From positions 558,001 to 622,000 of the forward strand of contig JBKBQA010000001.1 in the NCBI GenBank assembly GCA_046292765.1: a stretch of DNA of 64,000 nt, in the 5' to 3' direction. A model generated the notes under the pieces. It saw only the letters and a list, made by a program, of their open reading frames with translations, was not told the DNA's origin and searched no databases. Source of the stretch: PGZG01 sp046292765 (GTDB taxonomy: Bacteria > Pseudomonadota > Gammaproteobacteria > Pseudomonadales > Alcanivoracaceae). Positions 8,202 to 16,115 of this stretch are shown here, piece after piece; the stretch's first letter is position 1; every line of letters begins with the position of its first letter. Both the position numbers and the translations under genes were made by a program.

Positions 8202-9548
8202 TCAGCTATTGCGGAGCTTCTTTTCGAGGTGATGAATATCAACGCCGCCGGCCGCAAAGGCCGGGTCGCGGAAGATCCGGTCGCGATGCAGGGGAATGTT
8301 GGTCTTGATGCCTTCTACCACCACTTCTTCCAGGGCGTTACGCATTCGGGCAAAGGCCGTGGCACGGTCAGGCCCCCAAGTGATGATTTTGCCGATCAGG
8401 GAGTCGTAATAGGGCGGTACCGTGTAGCCCGAGTAGACATGTGAGTCGACCCGAATACCGTTGCCACCCGGGGCGTGGAAATAGCTGATCTTTCCCGGGC
8501 TGGGAGTAAAGCTGTCCGGGTCCTCGGCATTGACGCGAACTTCGATCGCGTGGCCCTGAAAGTGAACATCCTGCTGGCGGATCGACAACGGCTGGCCGCC
8601 GGCAACCAGCAGCTGCTGCTTGACGATATCGATGCCGGTAATCATCTCGCTGACCGGATGCTCCACCTGCACACGGGTGTTCATCTCGATAAAGTAGAAT
8701 CGGCCATCCTCGTAGAGAAACTCGAAGGTGCCGGCGCCGCGATAGTTGATTTCCAGACACGCACTGACGCAGCGGTCGGCCACTTCCCGCTTGATCTCAT
8801 CGGGGATGTTCGGTGCCGGGGCTTCTTCCACCACTTTCTGGTGACGACGCTGCAGGGAGCAGTCGCGATCACCGAGGTGAATGACATTGCCCTGACCATC
8901 GGCCAGTACCTGGATTTCCACATGGCGCGGATGCTGGAGAAATTTCTCCATGTAGACGGTGTCGTCACCGAAGGCATTTTTGGCCTCCGATCGTGTCAGG
9001 GTGATAGCGTTGAGCAGCTGGTGTTCGTTCTCCACCACGCGCATGCCGCGACCGCCGCCGCCGGCGGCGGCCTTGATGATGATCGGGTAGCCAATTTCAC
9101 GGCCCAGTCGCAGCGCTTCGTCGGCATTCTCGCCAACCGGACCGCCGGAGCCTGGCACGGTGGGCACGCCGGCTTTCTTCATCGCTTCAATGGCGGACAC
9201 CTTGTTGCCCATCAGGCGAATGGTGTCTGCTCGCGGGCCGATAAAAGTGAAGCCGGAGCGCTCGACTATTTCAGCAAAATCCGCATTTTCCGCCAGAAAA
9301 CCATAGCCGGGATGAATGGCGTCGGCATCGGTCACTTCTGCGGCGCTGATAATCGAAGGGATGTTCAGGTATGAAAGATTGCTTGGCGCCGGGCCAATGC
9401 ACACCGCTTCATCGGCCAAGCGTACATGCATCAGGTCACGGTCTGCCTTTGAGTACACGGCCACGGTGCGGATGCCTAGTTCGCGGCAGGCGCGCAGGAT
9501 GCGCAGGGCGATCTCTCCGCGGTTGGCAATCAGGACTTTTTCGAGCAT
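8202..9548 (-). CDS. accC: Acetyl-CoA carboxylase, biotin carboxylase subunit
   Basis: Carboxylates the biotin on AccB using ATP and bicarbonate, the first half-reaction of fatty acid synthesis. The protein has about 448 residues, the family norm. It begins MLEKVLIANRGEIALRILRA and carries the ATP-grasp glycine loop GGGGRGMRVV and the catalytic region EMNTRVQVEHPVSE. The start at 9548 was chosen over an in-frame extension of 19 residues that overlaps the accB stop and lacks similarity. It follows accB by 13 nt, the normal accBC operon. Confidence 0.97.
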   Translation of the reverse strand: MLEKVLIANRGEIALRILRACRELGIRTVAVYSKADRDLMHVRLADEAVCIGPAPSNLSYLNIPSIISAAEVTDADAIHPGYGFLAENADFAEIVERSGFTFIGPRADTIRLMGNKVSAIEAMKKAGVPTVPGSGGPVGENADEALRLGREIGYPIIIKAAAGGGGRGMRVVENEHQLLNAITLTRSEAKNAFGDDTVYMEKFLQHPRHVEIQVLADGQGNVIHLGDRDCSLQRRHQKVVEEAPAPNIPDEIKREVADRCVSACLEINYRGAGTFEFLYEDGRFYFIEMNTRVQVEHPVSEMITGIDIVKQQLLVAGGQPLSIRQQDVHFQGHAIEVRVNAEDPDSFTPSPGKISYFHAPGGNGIRVDSHVYSGYTVPPYYDSLIGKIITWGPDRATAFARMRNALEEVVVEGIKTNIPLHRDRIFRDPAFAAGGVDIHHLEKKLRNS

Positions 9549-9561
9549 GTCGTATCCCCCG

Positions 9562-10017
9562 TCAGACGATGCTGAACAGGGGCTGATCAAACTCCACCGG
9601 CTCACCGTTTTCGACCAGAATGGCCTCGATGGTGCCGGATTTGTCGGCCTCGATCTGGTTCATCATTTTCATGGCCTCAACGATGCAGAGCACATCGCCG
9701 GCTTTCACCTGTTTGCCGACTTCCACAAATGACGCTGCTTCCGGCGATGGCGAACGATAGAACGTGCCCACCATTGGAGACTTGACCACATGTCCCGCCG
9801 GTTTGCGATCGCCGCTGTCAGCTGAGGCTGTCGCGGCGTGCGCGGCAGCGGGGGCCGGCGCCGGTGCTGCAGGGGCATAGTAGGTTGGTGGCGGCATCAT
9901 CATCTGGCCACGATTGCGGCTGATGCGGACCGACTCTTCGCCTTCGCGAATCTCCAGTTCATCGATGCCTGATTCTTCGAGCAGTTCGATCAGTTTTTTG
10001 ACTTTGCGAATATCCAT
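9562..10017 (-). CDS. accB: Acetyl-CoA carboxylase, biotin carboxyl carrier protein
   Basis: A 151-residue biotin carrier. An N-terminal helical region (about 1-35) is followed by a Pro/Ala-rich flexible thumb linker (about 45-70) and the C-terminal biotinyl domain, with the biotinylation motif EAMKM near residue 116. It shuttles carboxybiotin between AccC and the carboxyltransferase AccAD. It lies between aroQ (20 nt upstream) and accC in one minus-strand transcription unit. Confidence 0.97.
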   Translation of the reverse strand: MDIRKVKKLIELLEESGIDELEIREGEESVRISRNRGQMMMPPPTYYAPAAPAPAPAAAHAATASADSGDRKPAGHVVKSPMVGTFYRSPSPEAASFVEVGKQVKAGDVLCIVEAMKMMNQIEADKSGTIEAILVENGEPVEFDQPLFSIV

Positions 10018-10037
10018 GTCCGGTTCCCGTATTCAGT

Positions 10038-10481
10038 TCAGTGGTGTTCGAGCTTGCTGAGTGCCGCATCCAGTGCCAGGCGATAGCCATCGGCACCGAG
10101 ACCGACGATGACGCCGTCAGCAATATCGGAGAAATAGGAGTGGTGACGGAATGCTTCCCGCCGATGCACGTTGGACAGGTGCACCTCGATGAACGGGATG
10201 GCAACCGCCAGCAGGGCGTCGCGCAGGGCAACGCTGGTATGGGTGAAGGCGGCCGGGTTGAAAATGATGAAGTCGATGCCTTCCTGACGGGCCGCCTGAA
10301 TGCGATCAATCAGCTCGTACTCGGCGTTGCTCTGCAGGGCTTGCAGATGATGGCCGCGGCCGGTGGCCTGATCGTGCAGGGCCTGATTGATCTGCTCCAG
10401 CGTCAGCCGGCCGTAGGTGTCCGGCTCGCGATTGCCGAGCAGGTTCAGGTTCGGGCCATGAAGTACCAGAATCGTGGCCAA
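10038..10481 (-). CDS. aroQ: Type II 3-dehydroquinate dehydratase
   Basis: Third enzyme of the shikimate pathway, converting 3-dehydroquinate to 3-dehydroshikimate. The 147 residues match the small type II (dodecameric) family. It shows LHGPNLNLLGNREPDTYG at the N-terminus, NPAAFTHTSVALRDAL in the middle, and EVHLSNVHRREAFRHHSY with the catalytic His. The start is TTG (complement of 10479-10481), preceded by a GGAGAG-like ribosome site. It is the first gene of the aroQ-accB-accC unit, separated from dsbD by a terminator. Confidence 0.96.
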   Translation of the reverse strand: MATILVLHGPNLNLLGNREPDTYGRLTLEQINQALHDQATGRGHHLQALQSNAEYELIDRIQAARQEGIDFIIFNPAAFTHTSVALRDALLAVAIPFIEVHLSNVHRREAFRHHSYFSDIADGVIVGLGADGYRLALDAALSKLEHH

Positions 10482-10529
10482 GAGGCTGCTCTCCGGTGAA
10501 AGTCCGTTAACTTGTGGTCATCTTCCGCG

Positions 10530-10556
10530 AAAAGGGCGCCGAATTGGCACCCTTAT
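10530..10556 (-). terminator. Rho-independent terminator downstream of dsbD
   Basis: Near-perfect stem AAGGGCGCC (10532-10540) and GGCACCCTT (10546-10554) around GAATT. On the minus strand it ends in CCCTTTT. It insulates the aroQ-accBC unit from dsbD. Confidence 0.65.
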
Positions 10557-10623
10557 GTTGATGACCGCAGAGTCTAGGGGGAAACCGGGGCAGATTAAAG
10601 GGGTTTACAAGGCTGGTTACAAA

Positions 10624-12459
10624 TCACTGCCTGTTCGCTGCAGATACCTTCGTGTTCAGGTGTGAAATGAAGGACTCTGGTCCCATTTCGCCGAGAATGC
10701 GACTGCCGGTGACCTCGTTGCCGGCGCCATCGAAGAAGATCAGGCAGGGCAAACCGATGATGCCGAATTGCTGCATGATCCCCTGGTTTTCGCGGGTGAC
10801 TGCGGTGACATCGGCCTTGATCAGTCGATAGTTGTCCGCAGCCAGTGCGGCCAGCACATCGGCTTGATTGAGGGTCTTTTCTTCTAGCACCTTGCAAGCC
10901 ACGCACCAGTCGGCATAGAAATCCACCAAAACCGGCTGGCCGGCCCGGCGCGCCTCGCTCAGCGCCTGGTTCAGTGCATCGGCGCCGACCACTGTGCGCC
11001 ATGCGCCGTGCTGGGAAGGGCCGCCTGAGGTGGTTACCTGCACTGGTGTACGTTCCAGTGGCTGCAAGGGGTCGCTACCACCGCCAGCGGCGCCTACCAC
11101 CATGATCCCGCCATACAGGGCCAGCACCAGCGCGATGCTGCGCTTGAGACGGGACTGTCCTTCCCTGACCGGCTCCAGCGCGCCAAGCCAGACCCCATAA
11201 ACCGCGAGTACAACGCCATACAGCGCCAGCGTCAGGCTGTCCGGCACAATCCGGTCGAGCAGCCAGATCGCCACGGCCAGCATCATCACGCCGAAGAAGC
11301 GCTTGATGTCCTCCATCCAGGCCCCGGCCTTGGGGAGCAGATGGCCGCCACCGGTGCCGAACAGGATCAACGGCAAGCCCATCCCCATCGACAGCGTGAA
11401 CAGGCTGAGCGCGCCGGTGACGGCATCACCACTGGCGGCCACATAGACCAGCGCACCGGCGAGTATTGGCGTGACGCACGGGGACACCACCAGCGCCGAG
11501 ATGGTGCCCATCAGCCCCGCGCCCCAGAGCGACCCGCCGCGGCGCCCGTCGCCGAGAGCATTCAGGCGGTTGCGCAGGCCGGCAGGTAGCTGCAGTTCAT
11601 AGAGGCCGAACATGGCTAGCGCCAGGATCACAAACACCAGTGTCGAGGCGATGATGGCGGTCGGTTGCTGCAGCATGTACTGCAGGTTCATGCCGGCGCC
11701 GAACAGAGCCACCAGCAGACCAGCCAGCGTGTACGGCAGCGCCACGCCGAGAACATAGGCGCTGCTGAGCATGAAACCACGGCCGGCACCGGGGTTGTCG
11801 GCACCAGCGATGATCCCTGACAGGATCGGAATCATCGGGAAGACACAGGGCGTGAAAGCCAGTAGCAGGCCGCCGGCAAAAAACAGCAGCAGCACCATGC
11901 CAAGGCCATGGTTATCCATCCAGTCGCTGAAGGCGCCAGCGTTGTCTGATGTCAGGGTGGAGAAAAAGCCGTCGTCACTCGCCGGCGGCGGTAGCGATGC
12001 AGCCGGTTCCGGCACGAAGGTGAGCGCAATGCGAGCGGTTTGCGGCGTGTAGCAGAGTACGTCCTCGAGGCAGCCCTGATGATCGACCTCCAGCACGGTC
12101 GCCACCAGTGGCACGCTGTCCAGCGCCACGGTGAACTCAAGCAGATCGTAATAGACCTCCACGTCGCCAAAGATCTCGTCGACTTTCGGCTTGCCCGCTG
12201 GCGCTTGCCAGTCGGCAAAATCGTTCAGCAGGTTGCCATTCTCATCGAGCAGGCGCAGGCCAAGGCTGTGCTGATACAGGTAAACCCCGGGGTAGAGCGC
12301 GATCATCACGCGGATCTGCTGCTGCTCCGGCTCGGCAAAGGCGCTGACCTGCATGGCATCGGTGGCGCGGGGGATATCGTCCTGACTGCCCTCGAAAGGG
12401 CTTGCGGTCAGCTGTCCGGCAAGAAACAGGGCAGCAAGGGTCAGAAGCAATCTCGACAT
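10624..12459 (-). CDS. dsbD: Thiol:disulfide interchange protein DsbD
   Basis: Inner-membrane protein that moves electrons from cytoplasmic thioredoxin to periplasmic DsbC, CcmG/TlpA-type and other thiol proteins. It has about 611 residues with an N-terminal signal peptide, a periplasmic nDsbD domain containing the GCLEDVLCYTP cysteine pair, a hydrophobic domain of about eight helices with FTPCVFPMIP and VSPCVTPILAG, and a C-terminal thioredoxin domain with WCVACK. The start at 12459 was chosen because GGAGAA lies 6 nt upstream; an ATG four codons earlier lacks this. It diverges from the TlpA-like thioredoxin operon, sharing an intergenic region with two PmrA/QseB-type boxes. It could supply electrons to that neighbouring thioredoxin. 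Confidence 0.95.
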   Translation of the reverse strand: MSRLLLTLAALFLAGQLTASPFEGSQDDIPRATDAMQVSAFAEPEQQQIRVMIALYPGVYLYQHSLGLRLLDENGNLLNDFADWQAPAGKPKVDEIFGDVEVYYDLLEFTVALDSVPLVATVLEVDHQGCLEDVLCYTPQTARIALTFVPEPAASLPPPASDDGFFSTLTSDNAGAFSDWMDNHGLGMVLLLFFAGGLLLAFTPCVFPMIPILSGIIAGADNPGAGRGFMLSSAYVLGVALPYTLAGLLVALFGAGMNLQYMLQQPTAIIASTLVFVILALAMFGLYELQLPAGLRNRLNALGDGRRGGSLWGAGLMGTISALVVSPCVTPILAGALVYVAASGDAVTGALSLFTLSMGMGLPLILFGTGGGHLLPKAGAWMEDIKRFFGVMMLAVAIWLLDRIVPDSLTLALYGVVLAVYGVWLGALEPVREGQSRLKRSIALVLALYGGIMVVGAAGGGSDPLQPLERTPVQVTTSGGPSQHGAWRTVVGADALNQALSEARRAGQPVLVDFYADWCVACKVLEEKTLNQADVLAALAADNYRLIKADVTAVTRENQGIMQQFGIIGLPCLIFFDGAGNEVTGSRILGEMGPESFISHLNTKVSAANRQ

Positions 12460-12519
12460 CAGGTTCTCCAAAGGTCGTCCGGTGGACTCGCCGGTGCAAG
12501 CGAAGTTTCCCGGACAACG

Positions 12520-12568
12520 CTTAACGGCAGCTTAAGGATGGCCTGCCGGGGCTTAAGGTTGCGTTAAG
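12520..12568. promoter_or_regulatory. Two PmrA/QseB-type response-regulator boxes in the dsbD / thioredoxin promoter
   Basis: Box 1 is CTTAAC-N5-CTTAAG at 12520-12536. Box 2 is CTTAAG-N5-GTTAAG at 12552-12568. The half-site and the 5-nt gap match the PmrA/QseB consensus (YTTAAK-N5-YTTAAK) as known for that subfamily. The two boxes begin 32 nt apart, about three helical turns, which puts them on one face of the DNA. The operon downstream encodes a QseB/PmrA-type regulator, so autoregulation is the natural reading. Box 2 ends 42 nt before the thioredoxin ATG. Confidence 0.7.
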
Positions 12569-12610
12569 GCGGCGGGCGGACACTGGCCCGGTCTTCACAG
12601 GAGAGCCGCC

Positions 12611-13063
12611 ATGCGCCGACTGACAATATTGTTAGCCCTGCTGCCCACCCTGCTTCAGGCAGCGGTATGGGAAGCGGGGCAATTTTCCCCGTCACACTAC
12701 CCTGACGCAAAGGTTATCTACGTCGATTTCTGGGCCAGCTGGTGTGTGCCCTGTCGCCAGTCGTTCCCGTGGCTAAACGCCATGCAGGAGAAATATGGCG
12801 CAGCCGGGCTGAAGGTGGTCGGTATTAATGTCGACCGTCAGCAGCACGCCGCCAATCGCTTCCTCGAACAACACCCTGCCCACTTTACCCTGTTCAGCGA
12901 CCCGCAGGGCGCTCTGGCGGCGCAATATCGCCTGGAGGGCATGCCATCGGCGCTGCTGCTGTCTCCAGACGGGACTGTACTGGAGAGGCACATCGGTTTT
13001 CGCGCCGACCGTGTTGCCGAATACGAGGCTGCGTTGCAGCGCCGATTGGCAGGAGGGCGCTGA
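12611..13063 (+). CDS. TlpA-like periplasmic thioredoxin-fold protein
   Basis: A 150-residue protein with a signal peptide (about 1-18) and a TlpA/ResA-type thioredoxin domain. The active site WASWCVPCRQ has Cys45 and Cys48, and a cis-Pro region EGMPSALLLS is present. It is expected in the periplasm as a reductase or thiol partner, probably re-reduced by DsbD, whose gene is divergent. It is first in an operon with DUF4266, DUF3570, apbE and a two-component system. A GGAGAG site precedes the ATG. This gene set recurs in Proteobacteria but has no firm function. Confidence 0.9.
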   Translation: MRRLTILLALLPTLLQAAVWEAGQFSPSHYPDAKVIYVDFWASWCVPCRQSFPWLNAMQEKYGAAGLKVVGINVDRQQHAANRFLEQHPAHFTLFSDPQGALAAQYRLEGMPSALLLSPDGTVLERHIGFRADRVAEYEAALQRRLAGGR

Positions 13064-13064
13064 C

Positions 13065-13280
13065 ATGAGGCAGGTATCGATAGTGTTGTTGATGCTGGTG
13101 CTGGCGGGTTGCCAAAGCCTTGGTGTCCAGCCGTGGGAGCGAGACATGCTGGCCCGCGAAGCGATGATTCCAGGTGAGGCTGACGGTCTCGATGATGCGT
13201 TTGATGACCATATCTACTTCTCCAAGGAAGGGTCCAGTGGTGGTCGCGGCTTTGGTGGCGGAGGTTGCGGATGCAATTGA
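13065..13280 (+). CDS. DUF4266 small lipoprotein with C-terminal CGC motif
   Basis: A 71-residue protein. The N-terminal lipoprotein signal peptide has lipobox LAGC (Cys at about residue 17), so the mature protein is a lipid-anchored peptide of about 54 residues. It contains the DUF4266 pattern VQPWERDMLAREAM and ends in a Gly-rich tail finishing GGGGCGCN. Two cysteines separated by one Gly at the extreme C-terminus suggest metal or thiol chemistry. It starts 1 nt after the thioredoxin gene and overlaps the start of DUF3570 by 10 nt. The family is recognised from motif and context; the role is unknown. Confidence 0.85.
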   Translation: MRQVSIVLLMLVLAGCQSLGVQPWERDMLAREAMIPGEADGLDDAFDDHIYFSKEGSSGGRGFGGGGCGCN

Positions 13281-14554
13281 AAAAAAATTCCAGAACAACA
13301 CCATCGGTTGCATCGACATTGGCGCTGGCAACCTGCGCGTTGTTAGGCGCGCCGGCACAGGGTGCGGAACCAGGCCAATGGCAGGTTGACGGATCTATGC
13401 TGCTCTACTCGGAAACGGATCGGGTGTCAGCGATCGAGCCGGTCATCAAGGCCAGCCGAACTTTTCTTAATGAGAGCAAACTGGATCTGAAGCTGACGGT
13501 GGATTCGCTCACCGGCGCCTCGCATAACGGCGCTGCAGTGACCGGAGCGCCGCAGACCTTTACCAGCCCGTCGGGTAACAGTACCTATCAGGTGCCTGCC
13601 GGAGAGGTTCCGCTTGATGATTCGTTCCGGGATACCCGCGTCTCGGTCGGTGGGCAGTACAGTTGGCTGTTGAACCGTACCTTGCGCGCAAGCGCCGGGA
13701 TGAATGTGTCGAAGGAGTTCGATTTTTTTTCATATGCAGCGAATGCTGGCTTGAGCTGGGATTTGAATCAGCGAAACACCACGCTTTCCGTGATGCTTGG
13801 GTTGGAAAGCGACGACATTCAGCCGGTTGGCGGTGTGCCGGTGGGGCTGTCGTTGCAACCGGACCAGCTACATGACGGCAGCAGTGAGAGTCGCACGGTC
13901 ACGGACGTGCTGCTGGGCTGGACTCAGGTAATGAATCGGCGCTGGATCATGCAGCTCAATTACAACCTGTCACTGGCCAGCGGCTATATGACGGACCCCT
14001 ACAAGGTGGTAACACTGGTCGATGAGGTCACCGGCTTGCCGCTTGAGGCGGAGGACTTCGGCGCAGCCAGTGTCGGCCCGGGAGATGCGCAGATATTCGA
14101 GCAGCGACCGGATTCGCGTGCTCGCCACGCCATCTACTGGGAGAACCGGTATAACCGGGCGAACGATGATGTCATCGCCGTAGGCTACCGGTTCATGACC
14201 GACGACTGGGGAATCAATTCGCACACCATCGACCTGAAGTATCGCCGCCAGCTGGCAAATGGCTGGTTTGTCCAGCCTCATTTGCGCTACTACCAGCAGA
14301 ATGAAGCGGATTTCTGGCGCGAGTCGCTGACGGCGTCAGACTACAGTTTGATGGTATCGGATGAAGGCTATGCCAGTGGCGACTACCGACTCGGCAAGCT
14401 CACCGATACCACCTATGGCATCAAGTTCGGACGAGAGCTTGCCGGGGGCCGCAAGTGGGATGCCAGACTGGAGTTCATGCGTCAGTCTGGTGATACCGAC
14501 GCGGCTGATGTGTCAGCGCTGATTGGTCAGGTAGGCTATCGATTCTACTGGTGA
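13271..14554 (+). CDS. DUF3570 outer-membrane protein carrying a flavinylation-type motif
   Basis: About 427 residues with a signal peptide (cleavage probably after AQGA, near residue 32). The body is rich in alternating aromatic/polar strands and ends in RFYW, typical of an outer-membrane beta-barrel with C-terminal aromatic residue. Residues 78-84 (13502-13522) read DSLTGAS, which fits the D-x-x-[ST]-G-A-[ST] acceptor motif of ApbE flavin transferases, and apbE follows 13 nt downstream. The start at 13271 was chosen because GGAGG lies 6 nt upstream; a TTG two codons earlier is possible. It is in an operon with a TlpA-like thioredoxin and DUF4266. Covalent flavin on this protein is inference. 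Confidence 0.88.
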   Translation: MQLKKNSRTTPSVASTLALATCALLGAPAQGAEPGQWQVDGSMLLYSETDRVSAIEPVIKASRTFLNESKLDLKLTVDSLTGASHNGAAVTGAPQTFTSPSGNSTYQVPAGEVPLDDSFRDTRVSVGGQYSWLLNRTLRASAGMNVSKEFDFFSYAANAGLSWDLNQRNTTLSVMLGLESDDIQPVGGVPVGLSLQPDQLHDGSSESRTVTDVLLGWTQVMNRRWIMQLNYNLSLASGYMTDPYKVVTLVDEVTGLPLEAEDFGAASVGPGDAQIFEQRPDSRARHAIYWENRYNRANDDVIAVGYRFMTDDWGINSHTIDLKYRRQLANGWFVQPHLRYYQQNEADFWRESLTASDYSLMVSDEGYASGDYRLGKLTDTTYGIKFGRELAGGRKWDARLEFMRQSGDTDAADVSALIGQVGYRFYW

Positions 14555-14567
14555 CGGGGGAAACGGC

Positions 14568-15452
14568 ATGATCGCGCCGGGCAAGACACGCTTGCAACGG
14601 ACGGCGGAAGGCTGGGTCGGGCAATTTCAGGCCATGGCCAGTCCCTGTGAGCTGCAGGTGCGCGATGTCAGTCGGTCTCGTGCGGAACAAATACTGAAGG
14701 TGGTGTCGGGCGAGGCCTGGCGCGTAGAGCAACGATACTCACGTTATCGGGACGACAATCCGCTGGCCGCACTGCACCGCGCTGGCGGAAACTGGGTGGA
14801 AGTGGACGAAGAGTTCGACCGGTTGCTTGACTATGCAGACCAGTGCTGGCGTTTAAGTGACGGCCACTTCGATATCACCTCCGGGGTGTTGCGGCGGGTA
14901 TGGCGCTTCGATGGATCTGACCGCATACCCGCTGCTGCTGATGTGAAGGCGCTGTTGCCACTGATAGGCTGGCAGAAGGTCGCTCGGGAGTCTGGCCGGG
15001 TCCGTCTGCCTGTCGGCATGGAGCTCGATCTGGGTGGCGTTGGCAAGGAGTATGCGGTGGATCGGTGTTTGCAGTTGGCGCGACAGCTGACCGACTCGGA
15101 TGTATTGATCAATTTTGGTGGTGATCTGGCCGTCAGCGGGGAGCAGCCCTGGCAAGTCGGTATTGAGAATCTTCACCAGAACGGCGTGGCTGCCCGGATC
15201 CCGCTGCGCAGCGGCGCTGTGGCAACCAGTGGCGACAGCCGACGGTTCCTGTTGCGTGATGGGCACCGATATAGTCATGTGCTCAATCCGTTTACCGGCT
15301 GGCCGGTGGAAGGAGGGCCGCATTCGGTGACCGTGCTCGCTACGCATTGCACCCAGGCGGGTATGCTGGCTACGCTGGCGCTATTGCGGGGCGCGGATGC
15401 TGAGCCATTCCTGCGTGCCGAAGGTGTGCGTCATTGGTGTCTGTGGGAGTAG
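14568..15452 (+). CDS. apbE: FAD:protein FMN transferase, ApbE family
   Basis: Transfers FMN from FAD to a Thr/Ser in acceptor proteins. It has 294 residues. Motifs include DLGGVGKEYAVDR, LINFGGDLAVSG, ATSGDSRRF and HVLNPFTGWPVEG, all typical of the family. The N-terminus shows no signal peptide, lipobox or twin-arginine motif, and the gene follows DUF3570 too closely for a longer start, so this copy may act in the cytoplasm, unlike most ApbE proteins. The immediate upstream gene encodes a candidate acceptor with DSLTGAS. It overlaps nothing but sits 3 nt before the response-regulator gene. Confidence 0.93.
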   Translation: MIAPGKTRLQRTAEGWVGQFQAMASPCELQVRDVSRSRAEQILKVVSGEAWRVEQRYSRYRDDNPLAALHRAGGNWVEVDEEFDRLLDYADQCWRLSDGHFDITSGVLRRVWRFDGSDRIPAAADVKALLPLIGWQKVARESGRVRLPVGMELDLGGVGKEYAVDRCLQLARQLTDSDVLINFGGDLAVSGEQPWQVGIENLHQNGVAARIPLRSGAVATSGDSRRFLLRDGHRYSHVLNPFTGWPVEGGPHSVTVLATHCTQAGMLATLALLRGADAEPFLRAEGVRHWCLWE

Positions 15453-15455
15453 CGA

Positions 15456-16115
15456 ATGCGGATCCTGCTGGTCGAGGATGACCCGTTATTGGGGGATGGT
15501 CTGCAGCGGGCGCTGCGTACGGATCACTACACCGTGGATTGGGTTCAGTCCGGAGCCCACGTCGAGTCGGCGCTGAAGCAGGAGCATTTTGATCTGGTGT
15601 TGCTTGATCTGGGTTTGCCAGGCATGGATGGCATGGAGGTGCTGCGCCGCCTGCGTGCGGCGGCCGAGCCCGTGCCGGTGCTGATCCTGTCCGCGCGGGA
15701 TAAACTAGGTGATCGAGTTGCAGGACTGGACGCCGGTGCCGATGATTATCTGGTCAAGCCGTTTGATTTGGATGAGTTACGCGCTCGCGTCCGTGCCCGA
15801 TTGCGACGACCGGCCGACGCACCGGTCTCGGTGATTGCGCTCGGACCACTTCGTATCGATACCGATCATGCCAGCGTGACGCTAGATGACAAGCCAGTGG
15901 AGCTATCTCGCCGTGAGTTTATGTTGCTCACCGTGCTGGCACGTCATGCTGGCAGAGTCCTGACCCGTGACCGGCTGGAACAGGAAATGTATGGCTGGAG
16001 TGATGAGGTCGGTAGCAATGTGCTTGAGGTCCATGTCCATCATTTGCGTCGAAAGCTGGGCGCTGACCTGATTCAAACGGTGCGTGGCGTGGGCTATCGT
16101 CTGGTGGTGCATTGA
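15456..16115 (+). CDS. OmpR-family response regulator, QseB/PmrA type
   Basis: A 219-residue regulator. The receiver domain (1-115) has acidic residues DD at 8-9, phospho-acceptor Asp51 in LLDLGLPGMDG and Lys in LVKPF. The winged-helix DNA-binding domain occupies about 125-219. Sequence style (MRILLVEDDPLLGDGL and VDWVQSG) is that of QseB/PmrA. It begins 3 nt after apbE and overlaps the histidine kinase start in TGATG. PmrA/QseB-type boxes upstream of the operon (12520-12568) suggest that it controls its own operon and perhaps dsbD. Confidence 0.93.
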   Translation: MRILLVEDDPLLGDGLQRALRTDHYTVDWVQSGAHVESALKQEHFDLVLLDLGLPGMDGMEVLRRLRAAAEPVPVLILSARDKLGDRVAGLDAGADDYLVKPFDLDELRARVRARLRRPADAPVSVIALGPLRIDTDHASVTLDDKPVELSRREFMLLTVLARHAGRVLTRDRLEQEMYGWSDEVGSNVLEVHVHHLRRKLGADLIQTVRGVGYRLVVH

